From: Larix kaempferi
Lineage: Eukaryota > Streptophyta > Pinopsida > Pinales > Pinaceae
DNA length: 64,000 nt
NCBI GenBank assembly: GCA_027924585.1
Contig: BSBM01001067.1
Location: 3,915,501-3,979,500, forward strand
Direction: 5' to 3'
The position numbers and the translations under genes are program-made. Positions 1 through 12,405 of the stretch are shown here, piece by piece. The first letter of the stretch is position 1. Every line of letters starts with the position of its first letter. Under the pieces are notes generated by a model. The model was not told the origin of the DNA and did no database searches. It was given only the letters and a program-made list of their open reading frames with translations.

Positions 1-1060
1 TAAGGTCAGTAAAGAGTGAGTCAAGCCTAAAATCAGGGAGAGAACTCTTGTTAACTGAACATAACTGGATTGGTAGGTGAAGAAGTGCACCTCTCTCATG
101 CAGTAGGTGAAAGGAGGGCGCACTAGGCACTAGGAGGGATGAAACTGGTCAGGAAGAAGCTCCAGGGGCTAGCTAACGGAGGGCTAGGTGCTGGGATTGA
201 TGACTGGAAATGCATGCAAACCCTAGAATGCATGCAAACCCTAAAAGAATGAAAATGAAAATGACTGAAAAGCTAGTAGGACTAGGATGGAGTATAGGAA
301 TATCCTAACAGGAAAGTGGAAAACATTTTGGTTTCGAAAAAACTTTAGTAGGATGAGTCAAAATAAGTCCATGGATTTGGGTGAAAAAGGTTGATCAAGT
401 TTTGCTTCATATGGAGATAACCGTGTAAGATTTATGAGGGGCGACCTACCTCAATACATTAATGGTAGATAGTGTTTTGACCATGGTATTAATTGATGAC
501 TGAAAGTGGTAGGTGTGATTATCCTTAGAGAGCATGTATGATTTCACATGGGGGACATATTGGGTGAATCATTCATGCTAGCCAATATCAAGTCTAGAAA
601 ATGAAGAGGAGTGACATCCTAGAACACTTAATCACGAATGTAGGGGCTAATAGAAAATGTGGTAGGAAATTTTTGTGATGAAAATAAGGATTGAATGCCT
701 CCAATCATTGAAATGATAGGATATTGAAGTGATTTTATCCCATTTTAATAGATTCGACTAATTTGTGAAATAGGAGGAAAATGATACAGTCCATGCATCC
801 ACTAGTTCTCCATAAGAAAACACCAACAAATTGAGGAAGTGTCACCTTGGGTTCCTTGCACATGCTAGGTATGTATTAAGTTTTCGCATATATATGGATA
901 TGTAGCATCACATGCACTGCATCCTCGATTTTTATTTAAATTCAAATAGAACTAAGTCTTATTTTGTTTGCTAACATGATAGAGTATGGGGTATGTATAT
1001 TAACTTTTAGTTCCCCAAATTCCTAGTATATGATACCAAGTAACAATGCACACATCGCCA
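1..1060. other. Non-coding, no recognisable gene
   Basis: AT-rich sequence with no long open frame and no recognised domain. The only local structure I see is a short tandem copy of an ATGCATGCAAACCCTA-like unit near 209-245. It is probably decayed repeat DNA. Confidence 0.5.
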
Positions 1061-1420
1061 TCATTGTTCATCATCATGACCGTGGTAATTTCCATCATCA
1101 TTTTCCTCCTCCTCCTCATCAATATCATCATCATAACAATAATGATATGGACACATCATCGCCATTGACATGATCATCAACATCATAGTCATCATTGTCA
1201 TCATCCTTGTCATCTTCATCATCATCCTCATCGTTCTAACCACCACCACCATCATCATCATGATCAACATTCTCAACATCATGATCATATTTGTCCTCAT
1301 GACAACATTGTCATTTAGTGACACCATCTTAATATTCACATCATCATCCTCATCATCGTCGCCACCATCACCATACCATCATCATCATTTTCGTTCTTAT
1401 CATTGTATTAAAAGGATGGC
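1061..1420. repeat. Imperfect CAT/ATC trinucleotide microsatellite
   Basis: The stretch consists almost wholly of CAT, ATC and TCA triplets with interruptions such as CCTCCTCC. Open frames across it translate as runs of Ile, Met, His or Asp/Glu, as any trinucleotide repeat would, so they are not genes. A shorter, weaker CAT-rich patch lies near 39770-39945. Confidence 0.9.
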
Positions 1421-2162
1421 ACATATGGTTTATCTTCATTGTTTCATGCAAATCATTCTCCAGAGCATGGTTCTTCCCTTTTCCAGTCATGTTCATCAGG
1501 ATGATCCGATGCTGCGGCACCCCCCCCCATGTTACGAGAGGACTCATATGTGAACTATTTACATATATTTTTGTTTTTATTGAGTTAGATTATATAGAAG
1601 CAACGTATCGTATACATGTACATGCAATTATTGATAAATGTGTGTTTCTACTTTCATAGGCACCCCCGCTTGCTAGGACATATGGTGATCGTGTATTCGG
1701 TATCATGGAGGATAAACACGTTATAAAACCCGACGAGAACTCTATAATCACAATGAAAACTCTAGCCCTCAAAATCCATTTTTGTGTGTCAAAAACACTA
1801 AAATCAACCTTCAAATTGAAAAATGATGCTACCAGTAGCAGTCTTTTTTGTTTCAAGGTTAAAAATACAACCATTGCCTTAAAAACCCATATTGTTGCTA
1901 ACAATAGCCTTAAAATAAACCCTTTAATAGAAAACTAATGCCACTAGCCACACAGTGGTTTTGTCAAAGGCTAAAATTATAACTTGTTTGAGAGAATGGA
2001 CTTAACAATAAGTTTTATTGGTAGAAAAATCTTAAAATCAACCTCTAAATCGAAAATAGTGCTAACATTGCAACATTTTTTAAATCAGGGCCTTGAAAAA
2101 TAGGGCCTCCCCTCTTTGTGGCCATCACTTCCCCCTCCTCGTTTTTTTTTAAAACTTTTATA

Positions 2163-2188
2163 TAAAATAAATAAATAAATAAATAAAA
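2163..2188. repeat. (AAAT)n microsatellite
   Basis: About six AAAT units in tandem within A/T-rich low-complexity DNA. Confidence 0.85.
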
Positions 2189-2639
2189 TGAATTTTTTTA
2201 TTAAACAATGAAATTTTTATTTAAAAAAAACTATTAAAAAAAAAACTATTAAAAATTGAATTTTTTATTAAAAAATAGAAAATTATTAAACAATTGAAAT
2301 TTTTATTAAAAAATAACTTTTTTTATTAAATTTTATTTTTATTATTATTATTTTTAATTTAAAAAAGAGCATTTTTTTTTTCAGCAGAAAAATCACCTTC
2401 CTGTTATTCCGAAGGAATCGAGGAAAGCTTGAAATACAATCATTACAATAGGGCTCAACAAGAACATCATGTCACTTACAAGAATTGAACCTAAGTGGGA
2501 AGGGAAACCATCTTTCCTCCCAACCACCCAAGCTACAACCAATGGACAAAGCATATTAGAAAATAAAAAAACATAAAAGCATTGAAAAAACATTAAAAAC
2601 AAATTATTAAAAAATAAAAAAACAAAAATATTTAAAAAA

Positions 2640-2940
2640 CCGTAATTGTTACCCCCCCTTGCCCACCCTTTTCCTTCCCCTCTCCTCCCCCCTCCCGTTT
2701 CCACTCCCACACCACCCCTCAACCCTCCCTCCCCCCACCCGCAGGCATCCATTGAGCCATAGCTCGATGGGTGCTTGTGGGGGTTTGGAGGGAGGGGGGA
2801 AGGGGGGGGCAAGAGGGTGGTAGGGGAGGGAAAGAGGCATGGGAGGTGGGGGAAAAAGGGGTGGTGGGGGAGGGAATTGGGGGTATGGAAGGGGAAGGGG
2901 GGTGGGAGTGGAGGAGGGGAGGGGAGGGAGGAGTTAGGTT
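2640..2940. repeat. Poly-pyrimidine to poly-purine switch
   Basis: About 100 bases of C-rich pyrimidine tract (2648-2745) are followed, after a short mixed spacer, by about 155 bases of G-rich purine tract (2775-2930). The G-runs are dense enough to form quadruplexes on either strand, and the two blocks could pair as a hairpin. Frames across it give only Pro/Ser or Gly/Glu-rich peptides and are not genes. Confidence 0.75.
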
Positions 2941-3229
2941 TCTTTTTTTGTTTTTAAATTTTTTTAATAGTTATTATTTTTTATTTTTAAATTTTTAAAA
3001 TTGTAACGTTTCTTTTTAAAAAATTTAAATTTTAATATGATTTAAAAAAAATATTAATGCAATTTTAGTTTTTTTAATAAAAATTTTCATTTATAATAAA
3101 ATTTTTCATTTATAATAAAATTTTTCATGTTTAATAAAAAAATCATTTTTAATAAAAAATTCAAAATTTTACTAACAATTTATTTGTAATATATTTTTTA
3201 ATTTATTATTTTATCTTATTTAATATTTT

Positions 3230-3234
<5 letters not shown>

Positions 3235-3266
<32 letters not shown>
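3235..3266. repeat. (TA)n microsatellite
   Basis: Uninterrupted TA dinucleotides over about 32 bases in an A/T-rich setting. Confidence 0.9.
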
Positions 3267-3272
<6 letters not shown>

Positions 3273-3580
3273 TAAATTTTAAATTTCTTTTTAAATATGT
3301 ATTTCATTTTAATTATTGCATTTTTTAAGGTTTTTTAATTTATTAATTTTGTATTTGAATTTTTATTTTTAATTTTTAACATTGTTATATTTTTTTCAAA
3401 TATTAATAAATAATTTCAAAACAAAAATTGTTGATTTTATTTAGTTTTAAAAATTTGGTGTTTTTTTATGTGATTAAAAAATAATCAGTCGATGGGTTTC
3501 CAAAAATTTATAATTTTATCCCCGAAAAAAAATGGTGTGCTACTGGTAGCACCATTTTTCGATTGGGGGGTAAAAGTAGC

Positions 3581-6500
3581 CACTAAATGCAACCTATAAA
3601 AAAAAACTATTTAGAGTTCTTGTCAAGTTATATAATGTGTTTCCAGTGTCTTACATAATGTTCACGACACATTGACCTCCTCAAAACACCAGGAGGTTCC
3701 TCATCACAGTGGTACCTTAAATTCATATTTATTTCTTTTTCAACTATTAATATCTTTATTTTGTATTGATATCAATATATTTAATTACCGGTATCTTTAA
3801 TTTGTTACAAACATATTTTGACACACACACACAGAGAGTTTACGGACAATCTGTAAGAGTGGACTCAAATGGATCTCCCTAGTTTGAATGGTTCAGATCT
3901 AGAACAAAACAAGTACATAATACAAACATCTTTCCTAGATTGGTTGAAATGCACGATAAGTGAAAGAGATGGCTTACCTTATAAATGCAAATATTTTCTC
4001 CTTGTTGATCCAAGTCTTGATATTTATATCTCCAACTGCAAAACCAGTCAATCACATGTGGAAACAGACAAGTGATAAAAGCACATGATTGTGAATCAAT
4101 CTAGATCTACAGTCAAAGAGGTTAATCCTAAACATTATCAATACAACAAGTTTATGGAAAGAATTTGCATTAGATGTAATAATAAGAAGTACAAAGAGAG
4201 AGGTGTTACAACCAATTCTTTGACGTCCTAACCTCCCTCCAACAATCCTAGCCTCAAGATCAAATGCTTAGCCTCTAATGGATGAAGAGGATATCCTAGA
4301 AAAAATCCACCAACATGTAGGTACTCTATCCTTCCTCCCCTAACAATTCAGAGGGGGTTCATATATATAGGGATAAAGGGATAGGAGAGGTTGATGATTT
4401 AGGGGAGAATCTTAAGGGATCATCCCACTAGACAAGGGGATCGAATGCCACCTTTCCAGATATGTAGGTATAAGTCTCCACGCCATACAAGCTTCGAGAA
4501 GTCACTCGAAGCTCCTCTTTATCCATTTTAACCAACAATGACGCACCTTGCACAAGGACAATATGCACCCATGGGAGATCAACGCACATTTTGCAAGAGC
4601 GCCATGCGCCACCAACACACTTTGCTAAGGTGCATAGCGCGTCACCTTGAGTCGGGACGCACCTTGCTAGAGATCAGGACGTGTCAAGGTGACAACATAA
4701 GCTTAAAAGGATGAACAACAACTTCTCTTCTGATTTTTTATCCCAGGCACTGTAGGGATCATGGCATACAAAGGACACATAACTCAGGGTGACAAGATTT
4801 TGGTGTAACAGAATGCCCCCAAAAGCATGAAGCTGGAAAAATAAGGTAGGTGAAATGGTTTGTAATAGGAAAAAATACAAGGTAAGGATTGTCGGTTGGA
4901 GTGACGAACAAAGACCTCCTGCAGTACAACTGAATCTAAGATATATGTCTCAACTGACTCACAACATGGCTGTCGACCAATACAATGCAGATCCATGATA
5001 GTAAATATCGACTGAACATAATCATCGCTACTGGACAAAATCATAGATCCATGATGAAATGATAACACATCCACGACCAATACAAAAGTGGATCCGGGTA
5101 ATATGACTCAAAAAACTCCATCGCAACCTGGGTAAGATACATGAGTTAACCCAGGGTCTTCACGTTGAACCCGCAATGATACAAATCTAACCATGTGATT
5201 ACAATGTCTTGAAGTCGAACATGGTAGAAACCACTTGACTACCGGTCATTGATGTATACCATTAACAAGTGCGACTGTTTGGTTATGTTTTATGTCATTT
5301 TGTATTTTTTATGGTATTATTTTAATTTGAATAATTTTTCACAAGTTAGATAGATTGAGTATGAAGTAAAGATAGTAATGTGAGGGATAGGAGGCACCAA
5401 ATTATGAGCTTCCACCTTCAAATGGTTGGCCTTATTTAGTAGAGAATAACTTATTATTGAAATGAAGAGAAGTGTGTATCTTGGCATGTTTTGTTTTAAC
5501 TATTATTATACAATGTTAAATATATGTGAATCATAATGTGTTAATTACCTAATTACTAATTTTGTGTCATTTGTAATCATTGCATATGGTTGTTACGAGA
5601 GTGTTTTCCATATTATGTGTTATTTCATATTAGATGTACACCCTCATTTAGTATGTATTGAAACCTATATAGTCGCCTAAGTTCTTAATGATGATATCAA
5701 TGATAATTTTATCATTGATGGGATGGTGCAAGGTATTGATACCCACTTATGATGCATTAGGTGCAATGGACTTGCTGAAAAATAGAAATCCAACCATTAA
5801 AATGAATTTTTAGAGGTACCAACATAGCTTTTTAGAATATGGTGTAAAAAAGATGAAACATAGACAATGGGATCACCTTCCATAATATATAACTTTTATA
5901 TATGGAAAATAGGTATAACTCCAAAAAAATGGCATTCTTCTAAGATTCGGTAGCTATTTTTTTCTAAAACATAATGCGTATGTTCACGCTAGGCACTGTC
6001 TTTGGTATGTAAATTGTCCAAATTTGTAAAAAACATTATGTAGAGTTGTAGAGAACAGGAGGTTCAAGTGTAACACTGTTTTTCCAAAAAATTTCAAGCT
6101 AATTTTATATTTTTAAAAAATTAAGGAAGTCAACGAAGCCCTAAAAAGGCAAGGTCAAGCATTAGGCCCCTCTATCATAGTATTAACACAATGAATTTAC
6201 TCTCTTTTTTTAGTGCGTATGTCTTCTAGTGTACTTGTGCGGGTTCTTTTTCATTTTCGAAGTAGGTGATCCAGTCAAAAGTTATAACTAAAATATATGA
6301 CCTATGTTTAATGTAAATATGACATGATTGCAAACAAAAATGAATAAAAAAATAGAAAATGCTAACAAATTTATTCAGAAAATAGATATTTGGAATCTGC
6401 ACAGAGAGTTCTATAAGTGTGTTCAGTTTCATTAGCAGTGGACAAGTGGAGCATATATAGATTCAAGTTTGAAAACATGAAATTACAAAAATGATGTGTT

Positions 6501-6620
6501 TTTCTATAATGGAGTCCGAGGCACAAGGTTTGGCAATCCGAACCTAGAACCAAACCTGCCAAGTCATTACACATGGAATGGAAAAAGTAAAGTGCACAAA
6601 AAATAAAAAATAAAAATTGG
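3581..6620. other. 3-kb stretch without a recognised gene
   Basis: Short open frames exist, for example at 3869-4075 (plus), 4784-5080 (minus) and 6371-6625 (minus). None shows a known domain, a plausible gene structure or similarity to the rest of the window. Around 4540-4670 the motif CGCACCTTGC recurs several times. This is probably diverged repeat DNA. Confidence 0.45.
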
Positions 6621-6628
6621 AGCATGTG

Positions 6629-6735
6629 TGTGCATTAGTAACATGTGCGCACTAATAGCATGTGCATGCTATTAATGTGTGCTCACTAAGAGTGCACATT
6701 CACTAATAATGTGCACGCACTAATAGTGCATGCGC
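6629..6735. repeat. TGTGCAC/ATTAG palindromic repeat, left flank of CT array
   Basis: Self-complementary words such as GCATGTGCATGC, GTGCAC and TAATAGTGCATGCGC recur at intervals of about 15-20 bases. The same vocabulary returns at 17495-17745 on the far side of the pyrimidine array. Alternating purine-pyrimidine runs could adopt Z-DNA or cruciform structures. Confidence 0.7.
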
Positions 6736-7320
6736 TAATGTTATTTATTGGTTTATCTCTCCTTCTATCTATATCTCCCTTTCTCAATATAATCCCATGT
6801 CCACTCCCTCTTTAGAAACCCATCCCCCCCCCTCTCTCTCTCAAACCCCATCTATCCCTATACCATAAAGAAAAATCCCCCCATCTCGCCCTATACCATA
6901 AATCCTAAGCCCCCCAATTTCTCTATTACCCTAAACACTAACCCCCACTTTTCTCTATTTCTCTAAACCTCCCTCTCTCCTCTTCCCCTCCCCCCCCCCC
7001 TCTCTCTCTTTCTCTCTCTCTCTCTATATATATATACCTCTGCCCCTACCCTTAACCACCACCCCCCAATATCCCCCTCTCTCTCTATCTCTCTGTCTCT
7101 GTCTCTGTCTCTATACATGCCTCTCCCCCTTACTCCCCCTACCCTTAACCACCCTCTCTCTCTCTCTCTCTCTCTCTTTCAATCTCTCACTTAGTGCTAC
7201 CACTAACCATCCCCTCCAATCTCTCTCTCTAAATCCCTCTCTCTAAACCCCTAACCCCTAATCTCTCTCTCTCTATATATCTTCTCTTAAAACCCCCACT
7301 CTTCACCCTCATACCCCTAC

Positions 7321-7322
7321 CC

Positions 7323-7369
<47 letters not shown>

Positions 7370-7370
7370 C
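7321..7370. repeat. Long pure (CT)n tract
   Basis: One of the longest uninterrupted CT dinucleotide runs of the array, preceded and followed by CCCCTAC and CCCCTACG. Mirror-symmetric CT tracts of this length can form triplex DNA. Confidence 0.85.
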
Positions 7371-7629
7371 TACGACTAACCATCTATCCATCCCCCCCCC
7401 TCTCTCTAAACCCCTAAACCCAAATCTCTCTCTCTCTAAACCCACAACTCCTAATTTCTCTCTCTAAACCACTGATCACATCCCCATTTCTGTGTGTGTG
7501 TGTGTGTGCCTCTCCCCCTTACTCCCCCTACCCTTATCCACCCACTCTCTCTCTCTCTCTCTCTCTAAACTCGTAAACCCCAATATCTCTCTCTCAACCC
7601 CTAACCCATAATCTCTCTCTAAGTATTCA

Positions 7630-7711
7630 GGGAATCCAAAACTTCATAGTAGATATTCCTCACCTTATGCATCTTTTCCTACAAGACTTCACACTCTTTC
7701 ATGTTTGATAC
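7630..7711 (+). repeat. 82-bp module, copy 1 of 10
   Basis: The module runs from GGAATCCAAAACTTCATAG to TTTGATAC. Other full copies lie near 8097-8180, 8240-8322, 9357-9440, 9925-10005, 10100-10183, 12026-12107, 12191-12274, 14953-15032 and 15115-15199. Shortened tails (CTTCAAGACTTCACA...) occur near 10610, 10965, 11455, 11990, 14895, 15485, 16145 and 16622. All copies are in the same orientation, and CT tracts follow directly. Confidence 0.8.
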
Positions 7712-8529
7712 CCTCTCTCTCTCTCTCTCTTTAAACCCCTAACCTCTGGTCTCACTCTTTCTCTCTCAACCCCTAAGCCACAATCTCTCTCTCTCTTCCT
7801 AATCCCCTAACCCCCAATCTCTCTTTTTCTCTCTCTCTAAACCACTAATCCCCAATCTCTCTCTCTCTAAGCCCCTAACCACCAATATCTCTCTCTCTCT
7901 AAACCCCTAACACCCAATATATCTCTCTCTCTAAATCCCTAACCCCCAATCTCTCTCTCCAAACCACTAACCCTCTCTGTCTTTTTTAATCTCTCTCGCT
8001 ATCTCCCTAACCCACAATCTATCTCTCTATAAAACCATAACCCCCAATCTCTCTCCCTCTAAACCCATAACCCTTAATCTCTCTCTCTCTCTCCATGGCA
8101 TCCAAAACTTAATAGTAGATATTGGTAAGCTTCTACATATTTTCCTTCAAGAATTCACAATATTTCACGTCTGATACTCTCTCTCTCTCTCTCACTCTAG
8201 ACTCTAGACTCGAATATATATATTATACATATCCGTATTCAAGGCATCATAAACTTCATAGTAGATATTGGTTAGCTTCTGCATATTTTCCTTCATGACT
8301 TCACACTCTTTCACAGATGATACTCTCTCTCTCTCTAAACCCATGTCCCCTAGTCTCTCTCTTTCAACCCCTAACCCCCATTCTCTCTTTCTCTCAATCC
8401 TCTCTCTCTCTCTTGCTCTCTTCCAAAACCCCTAACCCCCAATCTATATTTCTCTCTCTAAACTCCTAACCCCAAAAATCTCTCTCTAGACACATAACTC
8501 TTAATTTATTTCTCTAAACCACTCACCGC

Positions 8530-8547
<18 letters not shown>

Positions 8548-8594
<47 letters not shown>
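8548..8594. repeat. (TA)n then (TATG)n microsatellite
   Basis: A CT tract changes into TA dinucleotides and then into TATG units before the C-run motif resumes. Confidence 0.85.
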
Positions 8595-8595
<1 letters not shown>

Positions 8596-8667
8596 TCCTC
8601 ACCCTCTTACTCCCCCTACCCTTAGCCACCAACTCACGCTCTCTCTTCCAATCTCTCTCTCACGTTA

Positions 8668-9215
8668 GAAAAAAAAGATTGCAGAGCAATAACAATAAAC
8701 AAGATGAAAATATAAAACACATAAACACATTACAAGAGAGACACTAATATAACGTGGTTCACCAAAGATGGGCTACGTCCACACAGAAAATTGCCAGTCC
8801 TTATTATTATACCATCCAACAAATTGAAGGGATACAATTTGCCGCACATCCATTGCAACTTCATCTTCACTCTCTCACGGTCTCTCTCACAGTACAATAC
8901 AATACCATCCTTACATAGCCGTATTACAATGTCTTCCTTTTAAAGGGGAGTTACCATGGGAAAATACCATAAGCTACCTAATACCATGGGCTCGTAAATT
9001 GTTGGCCAACAAACAAACCAAAAATTTATTTCAGGGGCTTCGCCCCAAGACCGCCCAACTGGGGGGGATGGTCCCCCCTAGATCCTCATGGGGGGGGGGG
9101 AGCCCCCCCCACACCCCCCACTGGGATGAGTGTACAGTCCACTTGCATAGCATATAAAACTGGGGTACAAACATGGCTAAAACAACAACATCTCTAAATC
9201 AGGAAGATCAGGCTC
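8668..9215 (-). mobile_element. Copia-type LTR fragment (minus) inside the array
   Basis: This non-pyrimidine island reads on the minus strand like the R/U5 part of a plant Ty1/copia LTR. It contains a GTGGACGTAGCCCATC motif followed by TTGGTGAACCACGTTAT and a T-rich end near 8668. A TTTAAAAGG TATA-like box lies upstream in minus orientation (about 8937-8946). Toward 9034-9110 there are three GC-only stem-loops in a row. No internal coding region or second LTR is visible here, so it is a solo or truncated LTR. The outer boundaries are uncertain. Confidence 0.6.
9034..9110. repeat. Three successive GC stem-loops
   Basis: GGGGCTTCGCCCC (9034-9046), a G7/C6 hairpin with loop ATGGT (9061-9078) and a G11/C8 hairpin (9090-9110) follow one another. 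They lie within the LTR-like island. Confidence 0.7.
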
Positions 9216-9433
9216 CACAACCAACATCTCACTCTAAACCCATAACCCAATATCTCTCTCTCTAAACCCTTAAACCACAATATATCTCTCTCTTTCTCTC
9301 TCTCTCAACCCTTCCACAATCTCTCTCTTTCTCTCTCTCTGTGTGTGTGTGTATTCGGGGCATCCAAAAATTCATAGTAGATATTGGTCACCTTCTGCAT
9401 CTTTTCCTTCAAGATTTCACACTCTTTGATGTC

Positions 9434-9464
<31 letters not shown>

Positions 9465-9689
9465 AAACCCCTAACCCCTAGTCCTCTCTCTCTCTATATC
9501 TCAACCCCTAATCCACAATCTCTCTCTCTCTCTCTCTAAAACCCTAACCCCCCAATCTCTCTCTCTCTAAACCCCTAACCCCCAATCTCTCTCTTTATAT
9601 ATCTCTATAAACCCCTAACCCCAATATCTCTCTCTCTCTCTAAACCCCTAATCTCTGATCTATCTCTCTCTCTCGACATCCCTAACCCC

Positions 9690-9724
<35 letters not shown>

Positions 9725-10674
9725 CCTAACCCACAATCTCATTCTCTCTCTAAACCCCTAACCCCCAATCTCTCTCTCTCTCTCTAAACCCCTAACCCCT
9801 AATCTCTCTCTTTAAACCCTTAACCCTCTCTCTCTCTTTCTCGATATTTCTCTTCCTAACCCCCACAATCTCCCCACCTCTCTCTCTCTAAACCCCTAAC
9901 CCCCAATCTCTCTCTCTCTCTCTAGGGCATCTAATACTTAATAGTAGATATTGATCATCTTCTACATCTTTTCCTTCAAGACTTCACAATATTTCACTTA
10001 TGATACTCTCTCTCTCTCTCTCACACACTTTGAACCCGTAACCCCCAATATCACTCTCTATCAACCCCTAATCCACAATATCTCTCTCTCTTTGTATTCG
10101 AGGCATCCAAAACTTCATAGTAGATATTGGTCAACTTCAACATCTTTTTCTTCAAGACTTCACACTCTTTCATGTCTGATACTCTCTCTCCCTATTTAAA
10201 CCCCTAACCCCTAACATCTCTCTCTCTCTCTCTATCTCTAAACGCCAAACCCCTAATCTATCTCTCTAAACCCTAACCCTCAATAAATCTCTCTCTAAAC
10301 CCATAACACCCAATCTCTCTCTAAATCCCTAACCCTCTCTCTTTCTCAATCTCTCTATTTCTCAATATTTATCTCTCTCTATCTCACTAACCCATAATAT
10401 CCCTCACTTTCTCACTAGACCCCTAACCTCCAATCTCTCTCTCTCTCTAAACCCCTAACCCTGAATCTCTCTCTCTCTCTCTCTTTCTAAACACCATCAA
10501 GAATCTACAATCTTTCACATATCATACTCTCTCTCCACTTAAACCTTTAACCCCCAATCTCTCTCTCTCTAAACCCCTAACCCCAAATATCTCTCTCTCT
10601 AAGCCCCTTCAAAACTTCACACCCTTTCACATGTGATACTCTCTTTCTCTCCATAAACCCCTAACCCCCAATCA

Positions 10675-10712
<38 letters not shown>

Positions 10713-10857
10713 CTAACAAGGTTCTATGTAAGCTTTTCACGCCCCTATTCCCCTACCCCCCTTGATATCTCTCCCTAAAATCCAACCCCCCACATTCTCT
10801 CTCTCTCAACCCCAAACCCACAATCTCTCTATCCCACTTTAAACCCCAAACCCACAA

Positions 10858-10891
<34 letters not shown>

Positions 10892-12328
10892 AACGCACAA
10901 ACCGCAATGTCTCTCTCTAAACCTCTACCTCTCAATCTCTCTCTCTCTCTCTAACCCCCCTTCAAGACTCCATAATGTTTCACGTATGATATACTCTCTC
11001 TTTCTCTCTAAACCCCTAACCCCAAATATCTCTCTCTCTCTAAACCCGTAACCCCCAATCTCTCTATCTCTCTAAATCTTAACCCCCAATCTCTCTCTTT
11101 CTTTCTATCTGTCTCTCTCAAAACCCCTAACCCTAAATTCTTGCATCGATATCAATAATAAACTGTGAAATTAATGTTCGTGGGACACAACTTCAAATGT
11201 ACAACCATTTTAATTACCACTCTCCTCTCTCTATCAATCACCCTCTCTCTGTCTCTATCCTAGACCCCTACCCCCCTTGATCTCTTTACCTAAACCCATA
11301 ACCTTGTTCTCTCTCTCAACCCTTAACCCCCAATCTCTCTCTTTCTCTCTAAACCACTAACCCATCATCTCCCTCTCTCATTCTAAACCCTTAACCCCCA
11401 ATATTTCTCTCTGTAAACCTCTAACCATCAATCTTTCTCTCTCTCTAAACCCTTTCAAGACTTCACACCCTTTCACATATGCTCTCTCTCTCTCTCTCTC
11501 TAAACCCCTACCCCAATTTCTCTCTCTCTCTCTCTAAACCCCTAACTCCCAGTCTCTCTCTCTCAACTTCTGAGCCACAATATCTATCCCTCTCATACTC
11601 TTTCTTAACCCCTAACCCCCAATATCTCTCTTTCTCTCTCTATAAACCCCTAACCCCAATCTCTCTTTATCTCTCTATAAACCCCTAACCCCCAATCTCT
11701 CTTTCTCTCTCTCTCTAAACCACTAACACCCAATATCTCTCTCTAAACCCCTAACCCCCAACATCTCTCTCTCTCTCTCTAAATCCCTATCCTCTAATTT
11801 CTCTCTTTCTTTCTCTCTCTCTCTCTCTAAACCCCTAACGCACTCTCTCTTTATTAATATTTCTCTCTCTCTCTATCTCCCTAACCCACAATATCCCTCT
11901 CTCTCTCTCTCTCTAAACCCCTAACCCTAATCTCTCTCTCTCTCTCTAGACCCCTAACTCTCAATCTCTATCTCCCTCTAAACCCTTTCAAGACTTCACA
12001 ATCTCTCTCTCTCTCTCTCTCTCTTTGGGGAATCCAAAACTTAATAGTAGATATTGGTTAGCTTCTCTATCTTTCCTTCAATACTTCAAACTCTTTCACG
12101 TATGATACTCTCTCTCACTCACTCTAAACCCGTAATCCCCAATATCTCTCTCTTGGTCACTAACCCACATTTTGTGTGTGTGTGTGTATTTATGGCATCC
12201 AAAACTTCATAGTAGATATTGGTCACCTTCTGCATCTTTTCCTTCAATACTTCACACTCTTTCATGTCTGATACTCTCTCTCTAAATCCCTATCCCCCAG
12301 TCTCTTTCTTTATCTCTCAAACCCTAAG

Positions 12329-12369
<41 letters not shown>

Positions 12370-12405
12370 CCTAAACCCCTAACCTCTCTCTCTCTCTCTA
12401 AACAC

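Larger units (their letters stand above)
1813..3564. repeat. Candidate fold-back element with inverted ends
   Basis: The left end (1813-1840) and right end (3538-3564) are inverted copies: about 25 of 27 bases match when one is reverse-complemented, including the core GCTACCAGTAGCA. The interior is also roughly symmetric: A/T-rich arms surround a C-rich block (2648-2745) that faces a G-rich block (2775-2930). A diverged partial copy of the end lies at 2042-2068. No transposase frame is visible. It could be a fold-back or MITE-like transposon, or simply low-complexity DNA. Target duplications were not identified. Confidence 0.4.

Noticed and set aside
1061-1553. Open frames with Met/Ile- or Asp/Glu-rich translations
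   Set aside because: They are readings of the CAT/ATC microsatellite in different frames; no domain or biased codon use.
2393-2998. Pro-, Gly- and Arg-rich frames on both strands
   Set aside because: Artefacts of the C-rich and G-rich blocks. Overlapping frames on both strands give equal lengths.
3869-4075. 68-codon plus-strand frame
   Set aside because: No known motif, no conserved neighbour, and the length is expected by chance.
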